Shown piece after piece: positions 20,501-31,800 of a DNA stretch of 64,000 bases. Origin of the DNA: Beverwykella pulmonaria (taxonomy: Eukaryota; Ascomycota; Dothideomycetes; Pleosporales; Melanommataceae); the NCBI GenBank assembly GCA_001599595.1, contig BCHH01000006.1, positions 534,874 through 598,873 on the forward strand, read 5' to 3'. Both the position numbers and the translations under genes were made by a program. The notes under the pieces are model-generated. The model was given only the letters and a program-made list of their open reading frames with translations, was not told the DNA's origin and did no database searches. Each line of letters opens with the position of its first letter. Within the stretch, counting starts at the first letter, position 1.

Positions 20501-23212
20501 CAACGTGGCATCGTTACCGTGTCAGATATCTTGGGCGGCCTCCTACCCTCCAGTGGCGCGGACTCCCAGACAGCTCACAATATCCTTGAATGGCGCCGAT
20601 CGCCTTTCAACGCTCATGTGGTGGCCCGGGGTAGGCCGGAGGCGTACATGAAACGCATTGTGATGCGATATATCGAGATCTTGGTTGCCAGTGGCGATGA
20701 AAGCTTCCGGCAAAACACGCTAGAGGCCATCCCGCTTGCCGTTCAGCGATACGTTGAAGCATCCCATGTTCTTGGACCTGCCACACAAGCGGTGCCTAAA
20801 CTTGGCAAGGCGCGCACAAAAACATTTGCACAGCTCGCGTCCATATTCGACGACTTTTCCAATGCCGCATTTGATTTGGAACTCACATTTCCCTTCTTCA
20901 GTGACCCAGCTACCCGAGGCGAAGGTTTTGCTGCAGGAGCAACTTTCGGTCTCACTGGCATCCTCAAAACCACGTACTTCTGCGTTCCGCCCAATCCGAA
21001 GCTGTTGGAGCTAAGGAGACTTGTTGATGATCGCCTGTACAAGATCCGAAATAGTCAAGATATCAATGGCATTCCGAGGACCCTCTCACTGTTCGAGCCC
21101 CCGATTGACATGGATCTTGTAACCAAGGCGACTGCAAGTGGAATCAGCCTGACGGAGCTGATCAATGATTCGGTTGGGCCTATGCCAAACTACCGATTCG
21201 TATATCTCCTCCAGAAGGCATTTGAGATGGTTGGCGAACTCAAAGCCATGGGCGCCTTGTTCCTCTCCATCCGTGAAAAGAAAGACGTAGAGGCGCTGCA
21301 GAACCTGCGTGCTCGACAGGACAGGGTGATTCAATCACTCTATATTGAACTAAAGCAACTAGCGAAACTTGAAGCTGAGAAGCAGATTGAATCATTAGAG
21401 GAGACCAGGGAGAGCCACGTTTCCAGATTGCAGTTCTATCTTTCCCTTACTGGAGATGACTCGAAGGGCATTCCGGACCGGTCGACCAAATGGACAGATA
21501 TCATTCAGCAAATAGAACAGCCGAGTATGGACTATCTTCGAATGACGTCAAACGAAAAACTAGATATGGTCAAGGCTGAAGAAGCTGCCACGCTGAACTG
21601 GAAGGCTTCCAGCATTGATACTGCCGCCAGCGTCTTCAGAGCACTCCCAAGCGTCACCGCTAATTGCCAGCCGCTTGGTATTGGTATCTCCATCAGCCCA
21701 ATGAGTGAGAAAATTGCAGAGGTCATGATGATTGCGTCCAATGTCTTGAGGCAAGAGGCTATGATTCGATCAGAAGAAGGAGCTCGCGCCTCCCGGAAAG
21801 CGTTTCTAATCCGGCAGCTTCAGGACCGCAGAATGCAGGCCAATGCTGCCGGAAGAGATATTACGGTCACGGAAAAGCAGATTGAAGGTGCAAAGGTCCG
21901 CTTAGAGATGTGTCAGCGGGACATCGAACTGCAGAGGCAGCAGATTGAACATGCGGCTGAGATGGAGCAGTGGCTTAAGACAAAATATACGAGCGAGCAG
22001 CTCTATGCTTGGATGGATAGCAGCGTGCGAAACCTCTTCTACCAGACATACGTCCTAGCCAACGACCTCGCCAAGAAAGCACAGAAAGCGTTCCGCTTCG
22101 AGCAAGCAGACCCCTCGATAGAGTACATTGGACAAAGCTCCTGGGACAACGGGCGAGATGGTTTACTATCCGGCGAGACGCTCCATCTATCGCTCAAGCG
22201 CCTCGAAGCCGCCTACCAGGAAAAGCGTGCTTATGACTTCGAAGTCGTGAAAAACATTTCTCTTCGGCAGACTCAGCCCTGGGCTCTTATTCGGCTCCGC
22301 GAGGAGGGAAGCGCAGAATTTAGCATCCCAGAGACATTCTTCGACTTCGATTTCCCAAACCAATACTGCCGTCGCATCAAATCCATCAGCCTATCCATTC
22401 CCTGTGTTATAGGTCCATACACCGGTGTCAACGCGACTTTGACACTCCTCTCACACCAATACCGCATCGAACCCCTCAGAGACAACTCCCAGAAAGCTGC
22501 CGATGAACAGCACTTCCGCACTAATTACGTACCCATTTCCAGTATCGCTGTTAGTCATGCTCAGCAGGATGCAGGCGTTTTCACTCTCGACTTCCGCGAC
22601 GAAAGATATCTGCCTTTCGAGGGCGCGGGAGCAATCAGCAAATGGCGTATTGAGCTCCCGCCAGATATTGTGCGTCCGTTCGACTACAACACAATCAGTG
22701 ATGTGGTGCTGCATATGCGGTATACCGCGCGATCGGGCGGAGCAGAGTTTAGCCGCGCAGTTGTAGCGTCAGTGACATCATTTGAAAATTCTGTGGGACA
22801 AATAGCGGATACAGAGGGCCTCTTCACAGTGTTAGACTTAAAGAGTGACTTCGCAAACGAATGGTATCGCTTTATTACTTCTCCTAAAAGAACGCAGCCC
22901 AGTACTATTCCACTTAAGGGGCTAGGGGAACGTCTTCCGTTTTTTGCAAGGGGCAGGCTAGCTAAGGCGGAGTCAGTGAGCGTGTTGGTTGATATGGAAG
23001 CGGAAAAAGGAATTGACGTTGCGAAGGATGTTACGCTGACGGGGAAGGTACTTATTGACTTGAAGGATGGTGGGAATATTGGGACGTTCTGTGTGGGAAC
23101 GGGAAGGGGACTAGAGGAGGCGCTTGGCGACTGGAATTTAGAGGTTTCTGGTGACGCGATGGAAGCCGGCGTGAAGAGAATCTTGATAGTGATTAGATAT
23201 TGGTTGAGCTGA
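14590..23212 (+). CDS. Tc toxin TcA subunit (two exons)
   Basis: Exon 1 is 14590-17332 and exon 2 is 17388-23212, with a predicted 55-nt intron; together 2,855 aa, longer than most bacterial TcA. The start is ATG in a CCCATGG context. The frame from 17417 is not a separate gene, since it begins with TTG. VRP1-type region: residues about 295-700, with the cysteine cluster CCDEC near 307-311 and the RRPDLSDIEL segment. Neuraminidase-like/ABC-toxin region: near residue 1415 (WEANRKVFLYPENW). Helical channel and linker region: from about 2210 (Ala/Glu/Gln-rich coiled segments). C-terminal TcB-binding domain: about 2530-2700 (SIPCVIGPYTGVNATLTLLS, FRDERYLPFEGAGAISKW). TcA is known to form a pentameric receptor-binding, membrane-piercing channel. 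No signal peptide is visible. Confidence 0.93.
17333..17387 (+). other. Predicted spliceosomal intron in TcA
   Basis: Without an intron the first frame stops at 17395-17397 and the second frame has no ATG. A GTACGA donor at 17333 and a TTTCTAG acceptor at 17381-17387, with a branch-like CTAAAT about 15 nt before the acceptor, give a 55-nt intron in phase 1 that restores frame exactly. A one-base frameshift mutation is the alternative. Confidence 0.75.
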
Positions 23213-23493
23213 GTTTGTGACATGAGAACCCAGGTCTCGATATCAGCGTTTTCTTGGACACTTGGAGTGCAACTTTGAAGAGTTAACGTAGTTTACAAGC
23301 GAGTTGACCAGCTCATACAGTTTCTCCACCTCCACAGCGACATAGATTAACAACACATCAAACCACTACTAATATAAGAGCTGTTCTAGTTTAAGTATTA
23401 TCTATAGTATTGTTTTGCACGTGCTCGAGTTATGCCCAGGCTCCCTCCAGCGGGTGCGGCGTGTCATTGATGGATTACAGTTGTTACGGCTAG

Positions 23494-23850
23494 TGTAACA
23501 GCGCAGGATGTCAGAACTATCGGATTCGGGTGCGAATCACTACCGAAGGCATATGGGAGTGCACGAGTGATAAAGAATACCCAAGATGGAATTGATACCT
23601 ATAGGCCGGGTACGAAAGGATATTCAAAAGCTACTTGATCTAACTAACGAGAGGACTGGCGTATATACAGTAAGAGAGATAGCTAAGCCGAGGTATTACA
23701 GGTTCGGATCGGGACAGGACCTGTATCAAAGTTGGGTAGGGAGCGGTCGGGAAACGAGGTACTACCAGTTTGGGTCGGAACAGGACCTGTATTGGAGTTG
23801 GGTAGGGAGCGGTTTAGTCACGTGATGGAACGATTGTTCAAATTGTTACA
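23494..23850 (-). mobile_element. LTR, minus orientation (left arm of palindrome)
   Basis: 357 bp bounded by TGTAACA and TGTTACA. It matches, in inverted orientation, the LTR at 23913-24335. It contains two copies of a roughly 60-bp internal repeat (GGACCTGTAT ... GTTGGGTAGGGAGCGG). A purine-rich tract lies next to its inner end, as expected for the polypurine tract preceding a 3' LTR. Confidence 0.8.
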
Positions 23851-23912
23851 CTACCCCCCTCCTAGTAGGCAAATAGTCCTGTATTTGCCTACTAGGAGGG
23901 GTGGGGGGGTAG
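23851..23912. repeat. 62-bp palindromic hairpin core between inverted LTRs
   Basis: The sequence reads ctacccccctcctagtaggc, a short spacer, then the near-perfect reverse complement up to gggggggtag. Arms are about 28 nt around a loop of about 6 nt. Each arm equals a polypurine tract facing outward to its LTR. Confidence 0.85.
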
Positions 23913-24335
23913 TGTAACAATTCAAACAATTGTTCCATTACATAACTAACTACTTCCTGCCCAACCCTAATACAGGTCCTATTCCTATCTAAACTAGTAG
24001 GACTCTGGCTCCCAACCTACTCCCCAATCAACTCTGATACAGGCTCTATCTATATCTAAACCTGTATTACCTCGGCTCTTGACCAGCTCCTGATGCAACT
24101 CTGATACAGATCCTTATCTAAATCTGTAGTACCTTGGCTTCGTTACCTCTCATCTCTCTTCGTGTATATAAGCCAGTCGTTTTGTTAGTTAGATCACGTA
24201 GCTTTTGAATATCCTTTCGTACCCGGCCTATAGGTCAATTCTATCTTGGGTATTCGTTATCACTCGTGCACTCCCATATGCCTCGGTAGTGATTCGCACC
24301 CGAATCCGATCGTCCTGATATCCTGCGCCGTTACA
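23913..24335 (+). mobile_element. LTR, plus orientation (right arm of palindrome)
   Basis: 423 bp from TGTAACA to a mutated TGTTACA end (CGTTACA). It is similar along its length to the inverted LTR at 23494-23850. It is longer because it carries three rather than two copies of the roughly 60-66-bp internal repeat. A TATA-like TGTATATAAGCC occurs near 24164-24175, consistent with an LTR promoter. Confidence 0.8.
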
Positions 24336-24625
24336 TGTACGGGCTCACATGACGGCTCAGTAGCCAGTGTAGGCGGCTTGGTAGCCCGTGTAGGCGGCTC
24401 TGTAGGCGGTTTGATAGATGGTTCCAGCGTACTTTCTAGCGGCTCTGTAGGCGGTTTAATAGATAGTTCCAGCGTACTTTCTAGCGGCTCTATTGGATGG
24501 GTTGGTTGGCTTCCATCACCCTGCAGCGCCTTGAGCGTGGGTTTGCGCGTACGCTGTGCGCGCTTGAAAGGAGTATCAGCTTCTTTAGCAGCCTTAGGCT
24601 TGCGTTTTGCAGGTATGGAGGGCAT
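24260..24625 (-). CDS. Small basic/proline-rich ORF overlapping an LTR
   Basis: A frame from an ATG ending at 24625, about 121 aa. It has a basic Lys/Arg/Pro N-terminus (MPSIPAKRKPKAAKEA) and then repeated Pro/Thr/Glu segments encoded by a 45-bp tandem duplication. The 3' end runs into the right-hand LTR, so it is probably a retroelement or chimeric fragment rather than a host gene. No domain recognised. Confidence 0.25.
   Translation of the reverse strand: MPSIPAKRKPKAAKEADTPFKRAQRTRKPTLKALQGDGSQPTHPIEPLESTLELSIKPPTEPLESTLEPSIKPPTEPPTRATKPPTLATEPSCEPVHVTAQDIRTIGFGCESLPRHMGVHE
24402..24491. repeat. 45-bp tandem duplication
   Basis: Two adjacent 45-bp copies (24402-24446 and 24447-24491) starting gtaggcggttt and ending ctagcggctct, with two differences between them. 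They lie inside the small minus-strand frame. Confidence 0.85.
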
Positions 24626-25426
24626 AGATAAGTCAAAAAGTAAGCTGGGGACGCGAGAAAGTAAGTTGTGGTTGACAGGATGGCTAGCCGTTGACGCGTT
24701 TAGGTACACGAGAACTATACAAAAACAGTGCTTAGTAAGCAGGATTCAACACCAAGAATCCATCCTTGAGCTGCTATTGCAGCTTCCCAACGGCCTCACC
24801 CAGGTATTGCTTATTTGTCAATCAACACCAATATTTCTCAATATTTGGCTTATGATGTTGATTAATTAATTGACGAAATTAAAGCAAGCGACTTTTGGTT
24901 GGTTGAATTGGTTGAATCAACCAAAATCAAACAACAATATTGACAAAGTGTTGGTTGTTGACAACTCTGGCTATTCCATGGTAGCGTCGCTACCCAAGTC
25001 GCCCAGGATCGACGTCCTAGCAATTCCTATCCGTTCGGGTTCGCTTTTGTCTAGGTTGTATGCTCGCTGTGCGACGCCTCATGCTATGTGCATTAGCTGT
25101 GTTCTAAACAAGACGGGTTGTTCCTGCAACTGTACTGCGTTATACTCTTGCTCACAGTACAATAGGTCTCCTTAACTTACGTGCTCTATAATTGCTGCGT
25201 CTAGAATCTGAGTGGTGTATTCCTGTATCTAAATAAATATCTCCTGTCGCGCGCCTGCCTAGGCAAACACTGTGAAGTGGATGAACAACTCCTTAGTAGT
25301 CGCGAACTATGGTCAACGGTTCCCACAAATGGCTATTAGTAGTTTGTTATTAGGGCTTAATTGGCTATTAAAGGTTAGAGGTATAATCTTAGGTGCAATA
25401 TGATTACTATACAAGACATTGCGTAA

Positions 25427-25500
25427 GGAGCTCAACCAGAGGTCCTACATGTTCAACAAGTACTGTCATGAGCAAGCTCTATACCACTCGACCACGCTAC
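25427..25500 (-). other. tRNA-like relic or tRNA-derived SINE head
   Basis: The minus strand starts GTAGCGTGGTCGAGTGGTAT, close to the TGGCNNAGTGG A-box of class II tRNAs. About 60 nt later comes GGTTGAGCTCC, a degenerate B-box. A full cloverleaf does not close, so it is not called as a functional tRNA. Confidence 0.3.
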
Positions 25501-25838
25501 CTAAAAAGGTGCAGTGAACCCAATAGGGTGAGGTGCGTATAGAATAACATATATACCGTGACAAGTACTCAGTATGGTCCGTGCGTTAGGGTCTGTTTCG
25601 CGCGTCAGTAGAAGCCACTTCTACATCCAGAACTCAACCTGCAAGGCGTGTTCTATTCATACCGTCGCTCATAGTCACGTGCTAGGCATGAGCCAATTCG
25701 GCCACGAACTTTTTCCCGATATGGTAAGGATCCCCAGCAAAAAGCCTTCACCTTCTCGGCTAATCAGTTGTAGAAAGGCCCTATCCATGCCAGGTGTCAC
25801 AATTACGCTTGAGAAACTTCTAGTCTCTATCTTCAATG

Positions 25839-26123
25839 TCCAGCCCCAACATGGATATCCCTCGCAAACCTCAGTTCACTATCTCAAAAAAAACAAATAC
25901 GATCCCAAGGACGTGGCACCCGGAAACCATCCGTGCACCTCATCCGCAGCTCCAGCCAGCCCACCCTTCCCAACAATCCCAATCCAATTTCCCTATTATT
26001 TCCACGTTATCTCCATGTTATTACAAAATCTCCAATTTCCAGCCTAGCATGGATGTCCCTCGAAAACCTCAGTTCATTATTTCAAAAGGAGCAAAACCAT
26101 CCCTTAGGACGCGGCATTTTTCC
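25839..26123 (+). repeat. Imperfect 85-bp direct repeat
   Basis: Two copies about 199 bp apart, each starting tccagcc and then ATGGAT(A/G)TCCCTCG, with roughly 80 % identity by eye. In one frame each encodes a short MD(I/V)PRKPQF-like peptide. Origin unknown. Confidence 0.6.
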
Positions 26124-27141
26124 AATGGCATCTTAATTTTTATCTCGAATCTCACCCCTAATTTCCACTCCATCAACAAATCTGCTCTTATAAGAAGCAA
26201 AACATAATAAAACGCGTCCTCAACACGCGACCTAGCCGGGTGGCTTGCGGGACGCGGCTCGCGGATGGGCTGATGAGATTCAAAATAAGATTAGATCCAG
26301 CTGGGGGATCGTGGCGCTCAACGACGTCAATTGTTGAACTTCCCAGACTATTAATAATGTCTCGGCGTAAACAGATGCGCTGGTAATGGAAAACAAAATC
26401 ACTCGAGATGTGTCTTGAGCACAAACATGCACTTCATCTCTGCCGTGCCATGATAAATATAACCATTAAAGGCTCGCGTGAAAAGGGTACTACGCTCCGC
26501 GACGCACGCGTATACTCGCGCAGTATTCCAAGATGCACCTTGGAGTCGAACGGGTGGCAGGTTACTTCTCAATTGTGATTGAGCTACTGTACAACCTACA
26601 GTGCATATAATTTCATCTGCTGTAATACCGAGTTACTTGTACTAACATGCACCCATTCTTCGCATACAACACCCTAGAAGCGCTCGTATATTCACAAAAT
26701 CGTCAAGGTACGCCAAATTGCCATATGCATGGGGTATTATAGTCCTGTACCAGTTTTCCCGCCCCCAAACGCCGGGAGTGAGGGTATATAGATATATGTA
26801 CAACAGAAAAAAAAGAAAGAGACGAAATGCAAACTGGAGAAGGTAGCCGCGGAAACACCGCAACAATGGTACACTTCGCAGGTAACAACTGTGTGTTTCC
26901 TATCGAGCGCACAATGACACTAGAAATCGAACTTCAAGTCACGAGTAATGAACTCGAGTACAAGGGTTTGGGTGTTTGAACAATAACCAGTTGTTTCCGG
27001 CAGCAGTGTAGAGCAAGCGATTCTGTCGTATCGTCTGCGAGGACCCGGGTTGCGCAAAGATGTAGGGTGACATCCATATAGCGAAGGCGACTGAAACAAT
27101 GTGTGTTGCGTGTGCCACCAAGGGCTGGTGTCCACCATCAT

Positions 27142-28825
27142 TTACCTTTGGTATGATTGTGGAGGTATCTTCACGGTATCTGCGCTCGACATACGGGAAC
27201 GGATGTGCGGTAGAGGTTGTTGCTTCAGTATCTCGCTGAGCGGAACGCCTGCCTCAAACTCGTTCGTGTCGCTTGTCGAAACGGTATGCTGACTGTATTT
27301 CTGGCCTAGGTCTGATATAGAGTGGCGCTTCCTGCTCGGCGTCAGGATCTCTGCTAGGGCGCGCTTGCACTCGGGCCAAGTTGTTGAGATGTAGACCATC
27401 GAGTTCCAGAACCCTTGCAATGGGAGGACTAATGCCGAGGCTAGATTGAGACCGAAGACGGGGTGGTCCTTGTTGATGAACTGTTGCAACCGGTTGACGG
27501 TCGAAGGTACCCAGACGATGAACAGCGCCGCGAACATGAGAAACGCTACCTTGAAGTAGCCCCAAGCAGCTTTATTGCCAGCTGTGGCGACAGTACGACG
27601 GACGTGAGGGAGTGCCTGATTGGCTGACTTGGGATCGTGTTGAGCGGATTCAAGGTCGGAAACGGCATTTGTGGCACTGATAGTTGCCTGATAGGAGCAA
27701 TTTGGAACTTCAACCTTCTCTTCCGTTGTCCCACCGGGGGGACCCCAGTCTACTCGTGAAAAACGAGCTGAGTCCGAAGAGGCAAGGATGGGTGGTTCAA
27801 TAGCCAAGGAGAGGTTTCTTGTGCTAGAAAATGAGTTACGAGAATCATCTGCGCAAATTGGTGATTCGGCCATCGGCCCCACGTCACTTATATCCAAAGG
27901 TCTATCGGAAATATGGACGTCGACATCGTTCTGAACGTGGATTCCATGGGAAATTCCGGCGGTAAAAGGATTGGTTATCACCGGAACAGATCCAGCTGGT
28001 GCTCTTCTGGAGAAAGATCGAAGAACCGCGCGTCTCTTGAAAATCTTGTGTCCCGTGACAACGTAGATCACAATGGTACAGAAGAGGACGATCCTAGCGA
28101 GTCTGAGTATAATCGACAGTGCCCAACAGCAAGATGCTTACCAGATAGGGGCGTAAAAGAATGCAATACGCATCCATTCAGATTCCGGGCCAATCCAGCA
28201 CCATATCTAGAAAATGAGTCAGCCAAGTTCCCTAGTGAAGAGTTGTTTATGCTTACGGTTGCGGGACCAATAATCCTCCGTCTACCATAATGATCGATCA
28301 TGATAAATACCAGGGAGGGAACAAAGGGTACACCGTAGCTGAAAAGCAAGTACCACTTCTCGAGACGGCGAAGCTGTTCGGAATCGTAGCTGCGAAAGAA
28401 AACTAGCATTACATTCAGAGCCATGCAGAATACCTGGTGTAACGTCAGCGTCAGGTGTGGGTGGCGTTTCGTGAACTTCTTCCACATACCCAGAGCGCAT
28501 CGGCCATCATGAACCTATTTTAGGATAAGACATGTGAATTCATATGAGCGCGTGGGACTTACCATTGCACGAGGATGCCCTGAAATTCACATAAAGCCGA
28601 GATAGCCTCTGAAGAGCTGGGTAAGGCAGAGGTCGAGATCATGGTGGCCACATTGGCCATGATGTTTCCAAAGGACGCGTAAAAGACAAGCCGATTGATG
28701 GGCTTGCGGAAGTAGTGCCACCGAATGAAGGTACCCATGATGAAAAGGGAGCCCGAGACGCTCATGACGCTCATGGTGCGCTCCGACACGGCCACGGCCA
28801 GCAGCTCATTCCCGCTCAAAGGCAT
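27142..28825 (-). CDS. Git3/GprC-like G-protein-coupled receptor
   Basis: Five exons: 28825-28563, 28514-28490, 28433-28257, 28206-28142, 28093-27142. Introns are 46-56 nt with GTAAGT, GTATGT and GTAAGC donors. Total 1,482 nt, 493 aa. Seven hydrophobic segments are visible: TM1 (SVMSVSGSLFIMGTFI), TM2 (NRLVFYASFGNIMANVATMI), TM3 spanning exons 1-3 (QWFMMADALW then VFCMALNVMLVFF), TM4 (WYLLFSYGVPFVPSLVFIMI), TM5 across exons 4-5, a third intracellular loop of about 165 aa, then TM6 (FKVAFLMFAALFIVW) and TM7 (ALVLPLQGFWNSMVYI). The segment YDSEQLRRLEKWYLLFSYG is characteristic of fungal glucose/cAMP-receptor-like GPCRs that act upstream of Galpha and adenylate cyclase. The ligand cannot be told from sequence. 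Confidence 0.85.
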
Positions 28826-31800
28826 TTTGGTCGTTGGGAGTGGGCAATCGCGTACTGTTTATGTAATGGCGGAGTCTTCAGATGGCAGCTCATGCGGCGG
28901 CGCGCAGCGGAGCAGAGGCGTCCAGAATTATTATTGGCACGAAAAGGGACTGCTGCGAGAAGACCTGGGCGTGGTATTGTGTCGGCGGGGTGCGTCAATC
29001 GATAGAAACTGCAGGACGAACAGGGAAGCCGCCGATGGGGCGCGTCTGTCTACGCCAAAAAGAGCAGCGAGTATACAGGCGACAGATGGCGGTGTGGCAA
29101 CTGCAATTGGGTGTCCTCGGATCGGTCGGTGGGTATGAAGCCAGTGTTGTGAATGTCGAGAGAGCAGCTCTTTCTCCCCGGCGGGGAGGAATGTGGGACA
29201 CTTTTACCACTTTGCCAGCAAAGGTCGAGGAAACCACGACTAGCCCGATTTGAGGATTCGAGCACACTGAAGAAAGGGAGAGACAGAAATGACAATGACC
29301 CCCTTGTGCAAGACGTTGCACAGCACCAGAAGGGCAAGGAACAATTACGGAAAGCAAGTAGCCGAGGCGACACAACTGAGGTGCCTGAAAGACGGGCAAA
29401 GCAGGTGGGCGGTGAGCACGACGCTGGATGGCCTCGGATCCTCGATGAGATGTCGTGATGTTGTGAATTTAGATACAGGAGAGAACAAAACAGAACAGAA
29501 CAGTCGCGCGCTTGGGAACAAGACGGGACGAGGAATTAAGCCAACAGAAGAGTATCACCAACCTTCAGGGTACTAGATACATATATCGCGCCACTGCTTC
29601 CACAGCAAAGTGGGCGTCCATTTGGCCTGCACTCCAGACGCCAGTGATGCTTGGGGTAAGCTGCCATGCCGCGGCTAGGGGCGTCGACTACAATCTCAGT
29701 ATCCATGCTCTCCCTGGCTGATGGCGTGCAGGCGAGGTCTAACGCAGATGAGTTGCTTCAGCTGCACGTAGAACATCGTGGGATGATGTGTGCCGTGTGC
29801 TGCAGCCGTGGTTGTCGGTTGACAACCTGGGGGGTGTTTGGCGACCTTGGGACACGCTTGTGGGTGATCCCGGGGCCGCGTCGGCAGGCAACCCATGCCG
29901 TCCATGCCTCATCTCCTCCATGCCTACCGGGGCACCAAATCATCCAGCAACAACATCGAACTGGCGGCGCGGGCTGTCTAAAAACGGGCAGCTGGGCTGT
30001 GGCGCATAGGCATGCCCGCCATTGGAAGGCAACGCAGACCGGGTGCTCGCTGCGCCCGTTTCTCACCCACCAACCTGGCATATTTACCTTCAGCTCAATC
30101 TGTCCCGCAATTCTGGCCAGATTCTTCATGCCCCATTTTTCTGTAGCGCTGAATGATAAAAGGGGTCGATTGCTATGCCTCGGAGCCACTCTGAAAGCTC
30201 GATTCCCATCCACCACGAAGCGGCCTCATCGCAACTAAGCAAGCCCCAATGCCGGCACAAAAAAACAGCAATGACTAAAAAGGCCATGCCGATCTGTCAC
30301 CGTGCGCGTAACACGGACACCGATCCATTGCTTACAGTGGCAGAGGCTTGCTCTAATCCTGGACCTTTCTTCGCGTGGCATGCACTTTTTCCACAGCGTC
30401 GATCCTATCATGGCGAGCATCCATCCACCCTGGAGGCAGGCGAAGGAGCTTTTACATCTCTCGCTGCGCAGCTGACGGCATTGTGTGGTTTCGACCATAG
30501 TCAAAGGATGACTGAGCTCATCCAACACTCTTTGAATAGAGTCAAAGATAAGAGGGCATGTCAGAGAGGGTTGCGGAGTATGCCTGCATGCTCGTGTTTC
30601 ACAGCACACGTACAGTACAATGCGCCTGCTGGCTTGTTTTTTGCCTCTGCCATTGGCTCTTCGACCAGCCTCGGGCTAAAAACTGCTGCAATAAAACGGC
30701 TCCAATTGTCAACAACACACCAATTGAGCCCACCGGGAACAGCCTCTGTCAGTATCTCGTGGCAACCCTGTCAGGCTGGCCCAGTCTCATGTCAAAAGTG
30801 CTTGGAGGTGGCCCTGGCGCGCAGCTTGGACAACGGTGTTGCATCCGACCCTGGGAAGAGAGTTTGTCCACACCGACCGGAACCAATGAGTCGAAAGCCT
30901 TTGCAGCTCAAATCAGTCGCGGTCCCAAAATTCGCATCCATCCTATACAACAGTGCAACCAGCTACAATAAGGGTCGTACAAGTTGAACCGAGGCGACGG
31001 CTGCACAAAGGAGGGGTTTGAAGTGGGTGGTGCAAACAGTCAGAGTCTGCTCACAGGATGCGGCCCACGAAGGACTGCGTTCATGCAAACACGGTCACAC
31101 AGTTCGTCTGGCCTTTCTGCCTTCAAACAACCAAGCACGTCAGCCAACGGAGCAATCGATAGCACGGAACCTATCGCGGTATCTGGGTCCCTCACCACGT
31201 GGAGAACGGCGCCATTCGCCTGACTCGTTGTCCATGCGCATCACGACTTGGCACGTGGAACAATCACCAAGCTGACTCACTCGCCGAATCGCTCTCAGCA
31301 CATGTCTTGCAAGCCTGCATTCTCCAAGAGCCTGGGTACTGCGTGTCGGAAGAAGCTGTGCGCTCCACGCTCCACAAAACAGTGGGGAATCTGGGGGTTT
31401 CGAGGGAAAGTGAGTGGCAAGAGCCATGCTCAAGGAACGTAGTTCTTTCCACAACAGGCTTACTTTCTGCAGTCGCCATGTTGACAGCTCTGCAGAAGGG
31501 CGTTTGAGCAAGCCATGGCATGAGGATGGCTCTTGGTCGAGGTGGAAAGACGTTAGTGGTGCTTAACCGACATTTTATAGCGGAGCCGAGGCCAGAAGAG
31601 GATGCTTGCCGTTCCTGAGGATCATGCAGCTCGTCTCCAGCTTTTGCACGTCTTCTGCAGCGATCACCAACTTCTCCGGTTCCCGTTTGAAGCAGCGTTT
31701 TAATCAAATCAAATCACGTCGTACGGCAATCAACGTCAACCCGACTTCCAAACACAACCACCTTATTCGTAGGCCTCTCCTGCAGACGATGGCTTCAAAT

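Larger units (their letters stand above)
24626..27141. other. Gene-poor repeat-like DNA
   Basis: About 2.5 kb with no convincing gene. It holds an A+T-rich stretch with short inverted TTGGTTG/CAACCAA motifs (24,790-24,970), a tRNA-like relic (25427-25500), and an imperfect 85-bp direct repeat at about 25839 and 26038. Short frames here look like chance. Confidence 0.45.

Noticed and set aside
17417..23212. Second Tc frame as a separate gene
   Set aside because: Its first codon is TTG, it lacks its own start and promoter space, and a predicted intron places it in frame with the preceding exon.
23586..23917. Two short plus-strand frames
   Set aside because: They lie inside the LTR and its palindromic core and only reflect the internal repeats.
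24870..25175. Frame with a Cys-rich end resembling a zinc knuckle
   Set aside because: The cysteine spacing fits no known knuckle, and the surrounding DNA is repeat-like.
30175..30987. 270-codon plus-strand frame
   Set aside because: ATG-led but with no domain, odd His/Cys/Gln-rich composition, and equally long frames on the other strand. Treated as chance.
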